From Gigaspora rosea (taxonomy: Eukaryota > Glomeromycota > Glomeromycetes > Diversisporales > Gigasporaceae), in assembly GCA_003550325.1 (NCBI GenBank), contig QKWP01000006.1, positions 415,612-479,611 on the forward strand: DNA of 64,000 bases. The letters run 5' to 3'. This document shows positions 11,621 to 24,564 of the stretch, one piece after another; position 1 is the stretch's first letter, and the number at the start of each line of letters is the position of its first letter. A model generated the notes under the pieces. That model was not told the origin of the DNA. It ran no database searches and worked only from the letters and a program-made list of their open reading frames with translations. The translations under genes were made by a program, and so were the position numbers.

Positions 11621-12290
11621 ATCGATTACAAATTATGACGAATTATTACGATATTTAACATGAAAATGATATATGTCATTAATTTTCTCACGGTCTGATT
11701 ACGGTTTTTGGATATGGCAAATCAAAAATGGTAAAGTGCAATTGAATTATTATTAAATTATTATTAAGCAGCGTTTATTACATACTTACATAAAATTAAC
11801 ACACTGATCACATTTTGGATACAACTTTGTTCTATTGGTTGGTAGATTGACATCAAACTACAAATTATAGGAATTATCAGATAATCTGGACAGCAAATAT
11901 TCCGACTAAAAATTTACAAAAAATGGAGAAATCTAGAAATCAATCATCTAAATTTTTAGTGGGACTTAATTTTTTCATAGTGTTAGTATTTGCTAATATA
12001 TTTAATATTTTTTATTAATATCATGTTTTTTATCTTTGTGGAGTAAAGAGATAAGTTCGTTGTGCAGCATTATGACATTACATCCATTAAGGCACATAAT
12101 ATTTAAGGCAATTTTCATGTCGATCAAAATGCGGGTTTTTTAATATTGTATGTCATAATTATTGAATTGGCAAAGTTTTTCTCACACTCTGGTCACGTTT
12201 CTGAAGATAACCAATCAAAAACGTTTAAATGGACAAACTCTGAATTAGAAGGTTTAGATAAATATATATTTATATATATTATTATATATA
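11621..12290. other. AT-rich spacer, no gene
   Basis: No coding region or RNA gene is supportable. A short TA-rich microsatellite lies at about 12262-12295, next to the inverted-repeat element. Confidence 0.5.
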
Positions 12291-14130
12291 TATAATTTTT
12301 AATATTGAATAACTTTTGATCCACCAGCCCATTTTTGATAATTTAACTCCAAAATGTTCGCCTCAGTGAGACGATTCTAACAAGCCTAAAATCACTAAAT
12401 TCTAGTCACAAAATCCTAAGATCGACAAAGATTTGTATTCTATAAACAATTAATAATTAGATATGTCTAATTCAGTGCACCTAAGTTCTATGATGAATAC
12501 CACGTGCCATATCGATCAGAATCAGATTATTTTGGTACCATTCAATTCGTCTCATTGAGACTAGTGCTCCTAGGTCCAGTCCAGGTCCGGTCCAGGATCA
12601 GACCAGACTCAGACTCTAAATTTTACTAATTTTAGACTTCAGACCAGACTCAACTATGAGTCAGGTCCGGGTCTGGTCCGAAATCTGCAGACTTGTCTGA
12701 GTCCGAATATAATTATATGTATTTTTTGGCACTGAACAAGTTTACTTAGTGCATTTTGTTAGAATAAATTAGTAAAATTTTATGAATCATAAGATTTTAT
12801 AGAATTTTATTAATAAAATTCTATAAAATCTTATAATTCACAAATTTTTATTAATTAATTCTAACAAAATGCACTAAGTAAACTTGTTCAGCACCTAAAA
12901 ATACATTAAATCGGCAGGGTTGTTTTTATTTTACTTGAAATTTGGAGAAAAGATGCATAATTTTGGATTTTTGATCAAAAAAGTCAAATTTAAGCATCTT
13001 TTCTCCAAATTTCAAGTAAAATAAAAACAACCCTGCCGATTTAATGTATTTTTAGGTGCTGAACAAGTTTACTTAGTGCATTTTGTTAGAATTAATTAGT
13101 AAAATTTTGTGAATCATAAGATTTTATAGAATTTTATTAATAAAATTCTATAAAATCTTATAATTCACAAATTTTTATTAATTAATTCTAACAAAATGCA
13201 CTAAGTAAACTTGTTCAGCACCTAAAAATACATTAAATCGGCAGGGTTGTTTTTATTTTACTTGAAATTTGGAGAAAAGATGCATAATTTTGGATTTTTG
13301 ATCAAAAAAGTCAAATTTAAGCATCTTTTCTCCAAATTTCAAGTAAAATAAAAACAACCCTGCCGATTTAATGTATTTTTAGGTGCTGAACAAGTTTACT
13401 TAGTGCATTTTGTTAGAATTAATTAGTAAAATTTTGTGAATCATAAGATTTTATAGAATTTTATTAATAAAATTCTATAAAATCTTATAATTCACAAATT
13501 TTTATTAATTAATTCTAACAAAACGCACTAAGTAAACTTGTTTAGCACCTAAAAATACATTAAATCGGCAGGGTTGTTTTTATTTTACTTGAAATTTGGA
13601 GAAAAGATGCATAATTTTGGATTTTTGATCAAAAAAGTCAAATTTAAGCATCTTTTCTCCAAATTTCAAGTAAAATAAAAACAACCCTGCCGATTTAATG
13701 TATTTTTAGGTGCTGAACAAGTTTACTTAGTGCGTTTTGTTAGAATTAATTAATAAAAATTTGTGAATTATAAGATTTTATAGAATTTTATTAATAAAAT
13801 TCTATAAAAACTTATGATTCATAAAATTTTACTAATTTATTCTAACAAAATGCACTAAGTGAACTTGTTCAGCACCAAAAAATACATATAAATATATTTG
13901 TACTCAGACCAGCTGCAGACTTCGGACCAGACCCAGACCAGACTCTGACTTGACTAAAAAGTCTGAATATAAAATTAAAATTACACAAAAGGTGAATGAT
14001 CTTGGGATCCTGTGATTGGATTTTGGTGATTTTGGGCTTGTTAGAATCGTCTCACAAGATGAACATTTTGGTAGTTGAATCATCCAAAACAGATCAGTAG
14101 ATCAAAAGTTATCCAATTTTTAATATATAT
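12291..14130. mobile_element. Composite inverted-repeat (foldback) DNA element
   Basis: 12291-12424 is repeated in inverted orientation at 13998-14130. Both arms contain AACTTTTGATC, GAGACGATTCTAACAAGCC and AAAATCACTAAA/AAAATCACCAAA. Inside the arms lie GGTCCAGAC-rich blocks (12567-12710, 13905-13965), then the 327-bp palindrome array. No coding frame is present. The GGTCCAGAC blocks also sit beside the same palindrome core at 60907-61820, so the combination is a family and not a chance juxtaposition. The outer target duplication is obscured by TA-rich flanks. Confidence 0.7.
12712..13886. repeat. Tandem array of palindromes, exact 327-bp period
   Basis: The word GAACAAGTTTACTTAGTGC starts at 12734, 13061, 13388 and 13715, exactly 327 bp apart each time. 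Every unit holds two perfect or near-perfect palindromes, one centred on GAATTTTATTAATAAAATTC and one on TTTTTGATCAAAAAA. The array as a whole is therefore also palindromic. Units are nearly identical, so the amplification is recent. No coding potential. Confidence 0.9.
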
Positions 14131-15754
14131 ATATATATTATTAAATTTTAACCAATCAAATGCTTAGAAAAATTATCAGGTGGGGGTAGGGGGTCAGCTA
14201 CTTAGTGAAACCCTAATCAGGTGATTTCTGGCGCTCCTCTTACCTTTTTAAGTAAGAGGCTTTGAATGTATAGTGGTCTCAAACCAAAAATCTTGTTCTC
14301 GAACCACATATGGTGGTCTGAAACTATAACTGATGGTCCAAGACCACTGATATTGGTCCGAAACCCAAAATTTTGGTTTTGAACCAATAAAATTTGTAAA
14401 ATATAAATATGCCATTCAGAATAATAAAGTGACACTATTCCTTTTCCCACTATACTTTAATACTTATATATAACCAACTTATCTCATACTTGCATCATTT
14501 TATTAAACATTATTAAATAATTAATAAACCACAGATTACTTCATAAAACCCGTGATCCCTATTTTAATCTATTGTTACTCCAAAATCTTATTGTGTAACA
14601 ACTCTATCGTGCATAATCAATTTCGATCATATATCCATAAATTTTAATGTGCATGAACTATTGTTCACTCAATATAGAAATATAACTCATAAATAAACAA
14701 TAAAATTTAAACCATTATACGTCCTCATGCATGTCTTAACCCTTTAGTTTATGTTTACAACCCTGAGCTAAAATTGTTGTTTATATATGATATCTCTCCC
14801 ACGGTTGTAACACCAGACAAAGAAGGTCTAGGTGTATTTCAGAAATAAATAAAAGTTTAAAGAATCTTATTTATGTATCAAAATTTTGAAATCAGAAAAT
14901 GAAATATGAGTATTTAGAGACTCTCATTTGATGAAATTATGACTATTTAATAATAATAAACCAATATTAGAACAGTATTGATTAACAATAAAATAATTTA
15001 TAATAATGAATAAATGTATTCGAATTTTAATTAAAAAATAAATAAGATTCGTACATCTATTATTTGATAATAATCTGTAGTCTTCTTGTTTTTAAAATAG
15101 GATTTATGAATGTGTTAATATAATCATTTCTGATTCTTAATTGGCATGTATTATTTGTGAATTGTGAAATACCATTCAAATATAAATATATATGGCCTCA
15201 TGATTTGTGAAAATCGAGAAAGGACACGTTTCAATTCAGAATTGAAGTAAATTCAGAAATGGCTCGAAACTATAATAGTATAGAATAATCTTTTTATCAC
15301 GCAGCTTTCAATTTGCACTTTTCTTATTATATTCTATACTATGTAAAGTATATAATAGAAAAATAAAATAAGTGCTTACTGTACAAGTATGTATTTATAT
15401 ATATAATATAATAATAATTATTACAGTATATACTTATAAAAAACTGAAAAACCAGTATAAGTTTAAAGTGTAATTTATTTATATCAACCTATTAAATAAT
15501 ATAATAAACAAACAAAATATTAAAATCATGTTCTTATTTAAAATGCATTAAATTTATGATATAGACAGGTTTTATACTGGGTGATGCTAGTACCTATATA
15601 AAATTTTGATGAGATAAAATGCGCATGATTCAGAAACTTGCGAATTAATGCACATTCATGCGCATAATTGGTGAATCATGCATATGCATAAAACCTATTT
15701 TTAGACCCAGGTGATACTTACTCGGAACAGAACACTTTAAAATATTTACTATTT
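14131..15754. other. Repeat debris and AT-rich spacer
   Basis: 14165-14400 holds a G-rich stretch (GTGGGGGTAGGGGG) and imperfect copies of TGGTCTGAAACC/GGTTTCAGACC-like words in both orientations, probably another decayed foldback unit. 14460-15754 is plain AT-rich sequence in which I see no gene. Confidence 0.4.
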
Positions 15755-15965
15755 TACACATATTGGATTGGGTTTCAGATTTCAGACCAGACTCAACTTT
15801 TCGGACCGGGCTCAAACCAGACTTGAACCAAGCCAAAAGTTTGATATTCGAACTTAGACTGGACTAAGTTGTAAAATAGTTTGAGTCAGAGTCCAGTTCG
15901 AAATTCGAACTGAACTCAGACTTGACTAAAGTCCGGCCTCAGTCCGGGTCCATTAGAGCCCTAAT
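15755..15965. mobile_element. Decayed GGTCC/GACC-type MITE fragment
   Basis: A GC-richer block with many copies of GACCAGACT, GGACCGGGCTC and GAACTCAGACTTGAC in both orientations. It ends GGGTCCATTAGAGCCCTAA, whose reverse complement TTAGGGCTCTAATGGACC resembles the AGTGCTCCTAGGTCCAG edge at 12563. The left end and target duplication are not recognisable. Confidence 0.45.
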
Positions 15966-17045
15966 GGTAACTACTTTTGATATTTAACTGAAACATATAT
16001 AATATAGCAAAATCTTTTGGAACTTTAAAATATATCAATTTTTTAGGTATATTGTTCCAGAAAAAGCAAGTTATAAGAATAATAATTATATAATAGTAAT
16101 TATAAATCAAACTAGTGGTGTTAAACACCAGTATGCAGTGTAATATGAAGATCAATATCAAAAAAATAAAAGAAAAAAAATAAACAAAAGTTAATAAAGT
16201 TAATAAATGTTAAGTTAGAGTTAATAATTAGAGTTAGGGTGAGGCATAGTATATAGTAAAATTTCACAAGGGGGTTTTTTTTAAAAAAAAAGGTGCTTTC
16301 ATAGATAAAATTTTGAGCTAGAAGGAATTTTTTAAAAAAATAGCAAAACAATATAAATTTTATGTTACACCTGATCTTTACGTTATACTGCATTTAAAAA
16401 ATTTGATTGGTAAAAATCATTGTAGTGTTAAGCACAAGTGGTGTGATTTAGTAAAACTGTTATATAGTCAACTTAAAAAATATAGTAATTTTTGGTTTTA
16501 TAACTGGGCGGGTTGACTTTACAAACTTTAATTTATAAATTGTAAAATTTTTTTGAAAAATTTTTTATTTAAAATAAAAAAAGTTAATTGATATTTCAAT
16601 ACTAAATTTATAAAGTCAATTAATTACCATAAACTACTGCATAACTTGAGCCTTAATACACATGGAAAATTTTGTAGCCAATTATTATCAATTACTAACC
16701 AGAGAAATATATATCAATAATAATCTTCTGCTAATTTCTATCATGATTATAATCAATATATAACTAATGCAAAAGTAATCGATATATGACCAATAATGAT
16801 ATTAATTGATACATATTAATAATAATTACAAATACTAAAAAAAAGCCAATTTTTATTTATAATCATTATTAAAAATTTTTTATTTAATAAAAAAACTTAA
16901 TTACAAAATAATTTTTGTTCATATTTACATAATTTTTACTTTATAATAAACCCTTCCATCATCCACTATTATTACTTTATGATTTTATACCTAACATCTT
17001 TTATTTTTTATTGACCCAATATGAAATTCCAAGCCTAAAAAAAAT
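15966..17045. other. AT-rich spacer, no gene
   Basis: Short frames here are low-complexity F/L/I/N-rich translations of AT sequence. Nothing supportable was found. Confidence 0.45.
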
Positions 17046-17049
17046 TAGG

Positions 17050-17670
17050 GATAAGAAAAAAAAAGCAAAAAGAAATAACACTAAAGACTGGTACTTATAT
17101 ATTTCAGTTCTAGTTTCTGGATCTTAATTCCTCAATGCCCATTCATTTTCCTGAAGACCTACAAAAAAAGAAAAAATTAGAAACAAGAAAAAAACAAAAA
17201 ACAAAAATAGAAACTGGTACTTAACTAAATTCCAGTCTAGTTTTCAAATCCCAATTCCCCAATACCATTTTACATTTACCAAAAACCTACAAAAGAAGAA
17301 AAAATAAGCAAAAAAGAATGAAAAAATAAGAAAAACAAAATTAGAGACTGGTACTTACTGGTATCTAAATTTCAGTTTAATTTCTGGATCTCAATTCTTC
17401 AACTCTATTCATATTTGCTAGGAACCTATGAAGAAAAAAATAAATAAGAAATAAAAAAAAAGAACAAACAAAATAAAAACTAGTACTTATCTAAGTTCAG
17501 CCTAGTTTCTAAATCCAAATTCTTCTATACTATTTCACATTTACCAAAGACCTACAAAAGAAGAAAAAAATTAGTAAAAAGAAATGAAAAAAGCCAAAAA
17601 GAACAAACTAGAAACTGTACATATCTAAATTCTGTTTAGTTCTGGATCTCCATTCCTTACATTTACTTTA
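17050..17670. repeat. Diverged ~130-bp tandem repeat, about five copies
   Basis: The landmark ACTGGTACTT recurs at about 17088, 17213, 17346, 17479 and 17612. It is followed by a TTCAGTYTAGTTTCTGGATC-like phrase, a TTACCAAAGACCTAC-like phrase and an A-rich (AAAAAGAAA) tract. Copies are clearly diverged, so the array is old. No coding potential. Confidence 0.7.
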
Positions 17671-18079
17671 GTAATACTTTAAATTTAAGGACATAGAAAA
17701 TTAGTGCTAAGCTTTTACAAAGCTAGTTACTAGCCTTCAGTCATTTCGAGTTTTAGAAAAAATCCATATTCAATTAGCTAAAATTTTTATTATTAAAATT
17801 TTTGAAGGTTGGGATGCATTGGGATGCGATTATATAATAACATCTATTTAAATCTATATCGTGACAATTTTGAAGATTATTATCTATTGTGTAATATTGA
17901 GTTGTCCTCCTGTTTATTTTACTAAGCCCTAGCTTTTACTAAAGTTGCTACCAGGCCTCTATTTTTTGTCTTTAGCCACTCTCTTGCTGTTCTTTTATTT
18001 AGGCCTTTTTCTATTGCCAAAATTGCACCTTTACTGTCCATAACAATCTTTACTTTCTTGCTTTATAGCACCACTCAGT

Positions 18080-19465
18080 ATATAAAATTCATATGCACAA
18101 TTTTTTTTAGTATGCACAATTTTTAAATTGGATGTGCACATGTGCATACAAAAATATTGTATAGTGCACAAATAGAACCCCAAAATATACATAGATAGGT
18201 CAGGTTAACTATAGGGTTACTAAAAAAGAAAGAATCTGCAAAAAACTTTAAAAATAAGCAAAAATTACTATAAATAGGGGTCATCTAAAGCTGTGTCCAT
18301 CACATGACATAGAGCCAATAGGATTGTTTATTTTGATCAACACGAAACAGCCCAAAGAGACAAAAACAGTGAAAAAAGCGAAAGTTACAAAAATACAAGA
18401 AACAACAGTTTAAATCCATCTTGGTGCATTAATAAAAAATGTCATGAGGGCAATTTTACTATAAGATATGCCCTAACCTTAACCCCAAACTAACCCTTAT
18501 CCTAACTTTAATTAAAAAATCAAAAACACTTGACTGGTCACGGCTTTAGACATCCTTTATAAATAGAAAAGATCTGTATAAAAACCTCAAAAATAAGCAA
18601 ACTTATTTTTTTTTATGTTTAGACTGAAGCTATTGCACGGCTTATTGGGCCACTTTATTATTGAATAGTTTAAGTACATAGATGAGAGTACAACTAGCCA
18701 CATGTGCACTTTTGACACCTAATTTTAAGTAGTCCGTCTGCAGGTTCTACACTAGCTGCCATACATGCAACCTTCTACAGGTATTGCCTATTCAAACCCT
18801 CTAATCTATATATATGACTTCATTAATTTTTTTCCAAACAGCCATAGAGCTAATTTACCCTGCAGGCATCCAGTACCTGTCAAGCAACTTCATCCCATTT
18901 CATTGTTGCTCTGAATTTTTAGTAACCGACGTATCTGCATTATACTAATACTCACAGTCCGGTGTTATTCCAAACCGCTAGGTACATCCCTGCCCTTGTA
19001 AGGTTTGTTCTGATTCTGATACCAACCTTATTTATGGTAGCACCATTGGAGATCGTAATCTACCTTCTTACTCGGAATTTCCTAAACGGGTTTCTGTTTT
19101 TTAGTTCCTTGGATTTTTCAGTGTAACAAATACTATTGCGCCTGAGAGCTTCCATTCAAGATGGTGGAACCAAGGTTACAGGTTTTCACCCAATTGATGT
19201 TGAGCTACAGTTACTGTAATACAGGCCTAATTTTCATTATCGACACTAGTAGGATTTGAACCATCGACCTGCCGCTTGGGGGTGACAACCTGGCCACTTC
19301 TCTAGATTGTCACACCTATAAGCAAACTTATACCTAACCTATCTATATATATTTCGGGTCCTACACAAATGTGCACAATTTTGTGTACAAAAATTTTATA
19401 TAGTGAACAATTTTGTGCACAAAAATTTAGTACACATTTTTGTGCACAAAAAATTCCATTTTGTA
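18080..19465. mobile_element. Old inverted-repeat element hosting the SINE
   Basis: About 18090-18215 and 19325-19465 are inverted copies. Both contain ATAGATAGGT(C/T)AGGT and repeated GTGCACAA/TTGTGCAC words. Between them are another inverted pair (GTCTAAAGC near 18285 and 18543) and the inserted SINE. No gene. Confidence 0.5.
18607..19317 (-). mobile_element. tRNA-derived SINE, 711 bp
   Basis: Flanked by a perfect 14-bp target duplication ATAAGCAAACTTAT (18593-18606 and 19318-19331). On the minus strand the 5' end carries a tRNA-like head with a box A-like TAGAGAAGTGG and a perfect box B GGTTCAAATCC (near 19255-19265). A ~600-bp unrelated body follows, ending in an A-rich tail (T-run on the plus strand at 18607-18615). 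This is the structure of a Pol III-transcribed, LINE-mobilised SINE. The body is unusually long for a SINE and noticeably less AT-rich than its surroundings. No frame of note. Confidence 0.83.
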
Positions 19466-21087
19466 TACAAATAGTATATTTTAATTTATTTTATTAATGT
19501 GGCTAAGCTTATAAATAAACAAATTTTAATAGTATTTAAATACTATTTAAACAATTAAATTATAGATATACTAATATATATATATGAATACTGAATATTT
19601 AGCAATAAGTTTTAAAAATATGCTATTGCATAGTGAATATAGATGTTCTTTCGAAGCTACAAATAGCGCTTTTACAATAATTTTTAATTGTAAAATATTA
19701 TATTATCAGAAAAGTACTTTAAATTGTATAAATAAATTACTCAAGCAATTGATTTATATTAGCCAATTATATGAATGTTCTCTATAATTGGTAAGATCAA
19801 AATATGTGAGAATTGCACTAAAAGATCAAAGATTAATATGGCTAACAATGGCATACTATATTCATAGAATCAAACAGAATCGCACGCTTAAGATTTGACT
19901 TATTAGAGGCATACCTGCAAATAATACTAGACACAAAACTTTATTAAATTGCTTTAGCAAAATATATTGCATATATCAGTGCATTTGATATTTAATTGCT
20001 TTAGTAAGATATATTACATACATCAGTACATTTGATGTGTAATTACTTTTAGCGATTTGTAGCCTTAGCTGGTAGTTTTCCACCCGTATTCATAAGCTGG
20101 CTTTTAACAAGCTATTTTGCAATCAAGCTATTGCTGCTTAAGATTGAAGCTTAAAATTAGTTAGTAGTTTTTTACCTGTTTAATACAGGCCAGCTATATG
20201 CATGAAGAATTGCAAAATAGAGGTTTGTATGGGACGAGTGCAAATTTTCTCTTATTTCTAAAGCTAATACCGCCCTCTGCTTCATATTAGTATGCTTTTA
20301 TACTATAGCGAATTTTTTGTTAGTTTCATATGAAATTTTCCCAATTAGGCAGTTGATTAAATTACTTATCTCTGCCTGTGCTTTTCTCAAATTTGGCATT
20401 GATTGTACCAGTTTTTTTCTTGCTGGCATCTTGGTTACACTATGATTGTTGGTGCGCTAGGACCTCCTTGCTTAGCTCTCTTTTCAATCTGTTAAACTTA
20501 CTGTCAATCTGAAAAAGAATCTAAAAATGGTAAGTGTAAAAATTAAATATAACGAAGTCAAATTATAGAGAAATTTACACAATTCTATCATAGGATAAAG
20601 AAAATATATGATTCCATATTTCTTTACTTGCATTCATTACAGAATATATTCTGATCATCAATACTCTCCAATACTTCTAACAACTTTCAATAAAATCACT
20701 ATTTGATAGTATAGTCTAAAATAAATATAAATGTTTTGTGTAATGCAATTTTTTTGCATTATATTTACAAACACTTCTTTTCCTTATGCTCTACTAATTT
20801 TATAATCAATTAATATAATAACACTTCTTATTGTTACTAATTAAACCACAATTATATACAATTTTATTTCTAACAAAAAACCTGCATCTAATAAAACAGT
20901 ATAGCAACTATTACAAAGACATTCTATAAAAGACTAAAGCAAACAAAATTAGCAGTTATGCATGAGAAAATTAATCACAAAATTAGTTCATAATATAATT
21001 GATTTTTACAAATTTATAATTCAACAACCTTACAATTTTGCTTTGGTTATTCACATTTTATTTTACTACACCTTTGTTATAATAAAA
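19466..21087. other. AT-rich spacer, no supportable gene
   Basis: A 67-codon frame at 19584 is low-complexity and unsupported. 20290-20530 is slightly less AT-rich and could hold a short minus-strand frame beginning MPARKKLVQSMPNL, but nothing identifies it. Confidence 0.35.
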
Positions 21088-22096
21088 ATGAAAGATATTA
21101 CAAAATACTTAATTGATTATACTTTTCAAGAAAAAAGACCAACTAACAAACAAAAAAAAGAAGCCAAGATGATAAAAATGCAAATATTCAAATTAGTGAT
21201 ATCGGAAATAATGAATTTGAAAGTGAAGAAGAATTTGAAGACACAACAAAAAATAAAACAAATAATAAAAAATATTTACATTTAGACAAAAAAAACTTTA
21301 AATAAAATCTACTATGGGCTATAAAATATTCATAGTTATATTATAAAAAAAAAATGGAAGAGAAGTAATGTTTTGTAATGTATACAAAAATGCATGTATA
21401 TCTAGTTTATAGACAACTACTGGTTCAGAATGGTTGAAAAAAATTGCATTGAAAGACACAAAAAATCAACAAAACTTATAAAAGCAATTAATTCCAAAAG
21501 CCAAAACCAATCAACCATTAAAGAAGGTTTTATAGAATATATAAACCCTAATCAAGCATTAATTATTGGTTGTAAGCATAATATATATTATCAAATATAG
21601 CATAATATAGCATTTAATAATTACGAATCTCTTTGTGATTTAATTATATATCAAATTAACTATCATGAAAATTTTATTCAAACATTTGACCATCCCTTTT
21701 TATGATGATATTGAATTTACAACTTCAACATTTTCAACTAATTATGTACTTTATAAAAATGCAGTTGTGGGAAGAGAATTACTTTCTTCTATATTTACTA
21801 TTATTGAAGAAAATGTTATTTCTGAAGTTAAAAAATCCCTATGTTGGAGTTTACTTGTTGATGAAAGTAATACAAATATTATATTTGAAAAAACTATTGC
21901 ATTGGTATCAAAACATTTAGTAAATGAAGAACCTATTTTTCGCTTTCTTGGATTAACACAAGTAATAGATCCAATAATTAATAGAATTATGAATATAATA
22001 AAACATTTATATAAATTATAATTAATTTTGCTATATATTATACAATTTTTGATAATATATAAATTAACTAATATATTTTTATATATGTTTTTTATA

Positions 22097-22680
22097 GGGG
22101 TTACTATTTCCACCATGGTATTTTGCTATTTCCACTATGATTACACATGATTTTCTATTTTTAGATATATGCACTTATATTACACAAAGGCCTAGTGCAT
22201 TGTTTTTGCAAAAATAATTTTTGGTTATATGCCGTAATGTTGTATAATGTTATACAAGTCTTATTTTGGTAACATAACCCTGGGTTGGCCAGTATTAAGC
22301 TTAATGCTAGTGGGCACTATTATGATAATGCCCCTAGCGAGATTAGACATAATTACGGCCCATTCTAATCCTAAATCTAGGAGCTCTAAAAACTATTGTT
22401 CAAAGCAACATCCAATCACAGTACATATACTAGTTATACAACATATGCATGTACATTACACAAAGGTCCAGTGCATTGTTTTTACAAAAATAATTTTTGG
22501 TTACATACTGCTAATGTCATGTAATATTACACAAGTCTTGTTTTGGTAACCTAAATCAAGTTGGGTCAATTGAAGATAATTAAAATTATAATATACAATA
22601 TTATATTAAAATCTAAAAATTGAAACTTTTGTGTAACTATAGTAGAAATAGCAAAATACTATGGTGGAAATAGGCATTCC
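22097..22680. mobile_element. MITE, 584 bp, 7-bp target duplication
   Basis: Terminal inverted repeats of about 65 bp share CTATTTCCACCATRGTA and TTTTGCTATTTC. A perfect TTTTATA duplication flanks it (22090-22096 and 22681-22687); 7-8 bp suits a hAT-like origin. A ~100-bp segment beginning TTACACAAAGG is present twice in direct orientation inside (about 22172-22273 and 22453-22554). It is inserted in the hAT transposase relic. No coding. Confidence 0.8.
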
Positions 22681-22878
22681 TTTTATATTATTACTTTTTA
22701 GACATTCGTAATGGTGTTGCAACTTAATTAAAAAGCATTCAAATGAAATTCCATATTTTGCACATTATAAAATGATAGTAAAAGGAATTTATTCTTATTT
22801 TTCTAATTTATATAACAAATGTATGAATTAAAAAAAATTAAAGATATGAAAGTTTCCGATTTAACAATCCTTAATATA

Positions 22879-23821
22879 CAGTGGCCTACCATATTATTGT
22901 AGACACTTTTTAAAAATTTATTACTTGGGATTGGGTAAGTGAATTAGCACGAAATTTATGTCATGTGTTTAGTAGATTAAAATATAATATACTAAAATTT
23001 TGTGTAATTTAATTAGATTATACTAAAGTTATGCAAAAAAAACATAAACATGGTTTTTTTATTTGACTGAAAATCCAAATTTAAATTTTTATTTTTTATT
23101 TATATAAATATATTTTTTTTTACAAAATATAAAAATTATTCTGTTTTAATACTTTATAGGTCCTCCTTTTGCTTTAATGCAAGTAGCAACCTGATCAGGC
23201 ATACCTGCAATTAGCTTATGATAACACTCAGATGGTACATCAATCTATGCCTTTTTAGAAGGTCTGGGCCTTTTTTTTGCCTCTGCCCTATCTGACGAAA
23301 CTCTTAAATAATATTTTGCACTACAGATTTATTAACCCAATAGCTACTGCAATAGTATGAACTGAATTATCTCACTGGTGGCCATAATTTAGTGCACCTC
23401 TTTGGTTTTCTGTTAAATCTTTACGACTACCTATTGTTTTGTGAGAAAAAAAAGAATACGTATTATTATACTGATCTGTCATACAATACAAACTTAGCTT
23501 TTTTTATACTGCATAGCATTGGCACAATATCATACTATTTATAGACAAAATTTTAAACAATCTAAAACAACTATAATCTTTAGTAAATTTTTTAGTAAAT
23601 CCAGAAAATTCCAAAATTTGATTTTCGGTCAAATCCAAAAATAGAAGTTCATCAAATTTCCTGTATATCTTCCACAAGACCTAATGTAATCGTGTGAAAT
23701 TTTAGTATGTTGTACTTTGAGAACTGTTCAAAACGTAATATAAATTTTGCGCTATATTTACTTATCTGAACCTGACTTATAAATTTTTAAAAAGTGTCCA
23801 CAATAATATGGTAGACCACTG
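22879..23821 (-). mobile_element. Internally deleted Tc1/mariner relic
   Basis: Terminal repeats CAGTGGYCTACCATATTATTG lie at both ends with TA on each side (22877-22878 and 23822-23823), the Tc1/mariner target. On the minus strand a start-like MTDQYNNTYSFF is followed by a helix-turn-helix region (KDLTENQRGALNYGHQ, about 23440-23370). The sequence then jumps to the typical C-terminal phrase CYHKLIAGMPDQVATCIKAK (about 23230-23170). The catalytic DDE/D core is missing and several stops are present. Inserted in the hAT relic after that gene was already there. A lone copy of one terminal repeat is at 40943. Confidence 0.85.
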
Positions 23822-24564
23822 TATTGAATACACAATAGCTAACATAGTCTATGTAATTAAAAATTTTCACCAAATAATTGAACCTATTCAAGTAGCATTA
23901 CAATGTGATATTAATTCATCAAATACAGCCAAGCTTTTATATGATCCAATGGATACCAAATTTTTTATTATTACAAAATTTTTTGCAGATATTTTTTTAT
24001 TTTAAAAAAAGTTATATTGGTTTTTCAGTCTGATTATATTTTTTTATCTGAAACTAAATCACAACTTATAATAGCATATAATTTAATAACTGCAAATTTT
24101 ATTGGATCTACAAAAATTTACCAAAATATAGCTCTTATTTGTGTAAATTTATGGAAGATTGAGACTTATAAGCTGAAGATTTGCTAGGTTAATTTATTTT
24201 TAAAAATTTATTTTTAATAGCTAATACTAAAATTAGCAAAACTAAATTTGAATTTTTATTAGCTATAATATTTATGAACGAATATAATTAATACCAGGGC
24301 TATTAATATCCTATCTTAAATTAACTAATTAAATTTCAAAACATACATATATAAATTATAAGATAATATATAGTATACTTTATATTTAATATAAGAATCT
24401 TACTATTACAACACTTTTGCATATAATTAAAAAACTAATACCGTAATAGCTAAAATCTTGACTATAAACCCTAACAAAAAAAGTATGTTAATTTTGAATC
24501 TTGTGCTACATTTAACGCCAATACATATTAATATTTTGGCTATTAAGCAAAGCTTTTTAGATAT

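Larger units (their letters stand above)
21088..24150 (+). pseudogene. Dead hAT-family (DUF4371 / zinc-finger 862-like) transposase gene
   Basis: Pieces of one hAT-like protein appear in order on the plus strand: a lysine-rich start MKDITKYLIDY (21088); a WLKKIALKDTKN segment (about 21430), typical of the zinc-finger region; an open stretch at 21665-22021 with GRELLSSIFTIIEENV and LLVDESN, the DUF4371 signature; HYKMIVKGIYSYFS (about 22765) after the first insertion; and LLYDPMDTKFFIITKFFADI (23935-24005) after the second. The fragments lie in different frames with many stops. The gene is further split by a MITE (22097-22680) and a mariner relic (22879-23821). In life such proteins are nuclear DNA transposases or domesticated derivatives. 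I infer a long-dead copy. No terminal repeats of the parent element are evident. Confidence 0.72.

Noticed and set aside
19240-19310. Functional tRNA gene (minus strand)
   Set aside because: A and B boxes are present but the acceptor stem does not pair, and the sequence is the head of a SINE with its own target duplication.
23808-24005. Independent 65-aa gene
   Set aside because: It is the downstream piece of the dead hAT transposase, starting in the right terminal repeat of the mariner relic.
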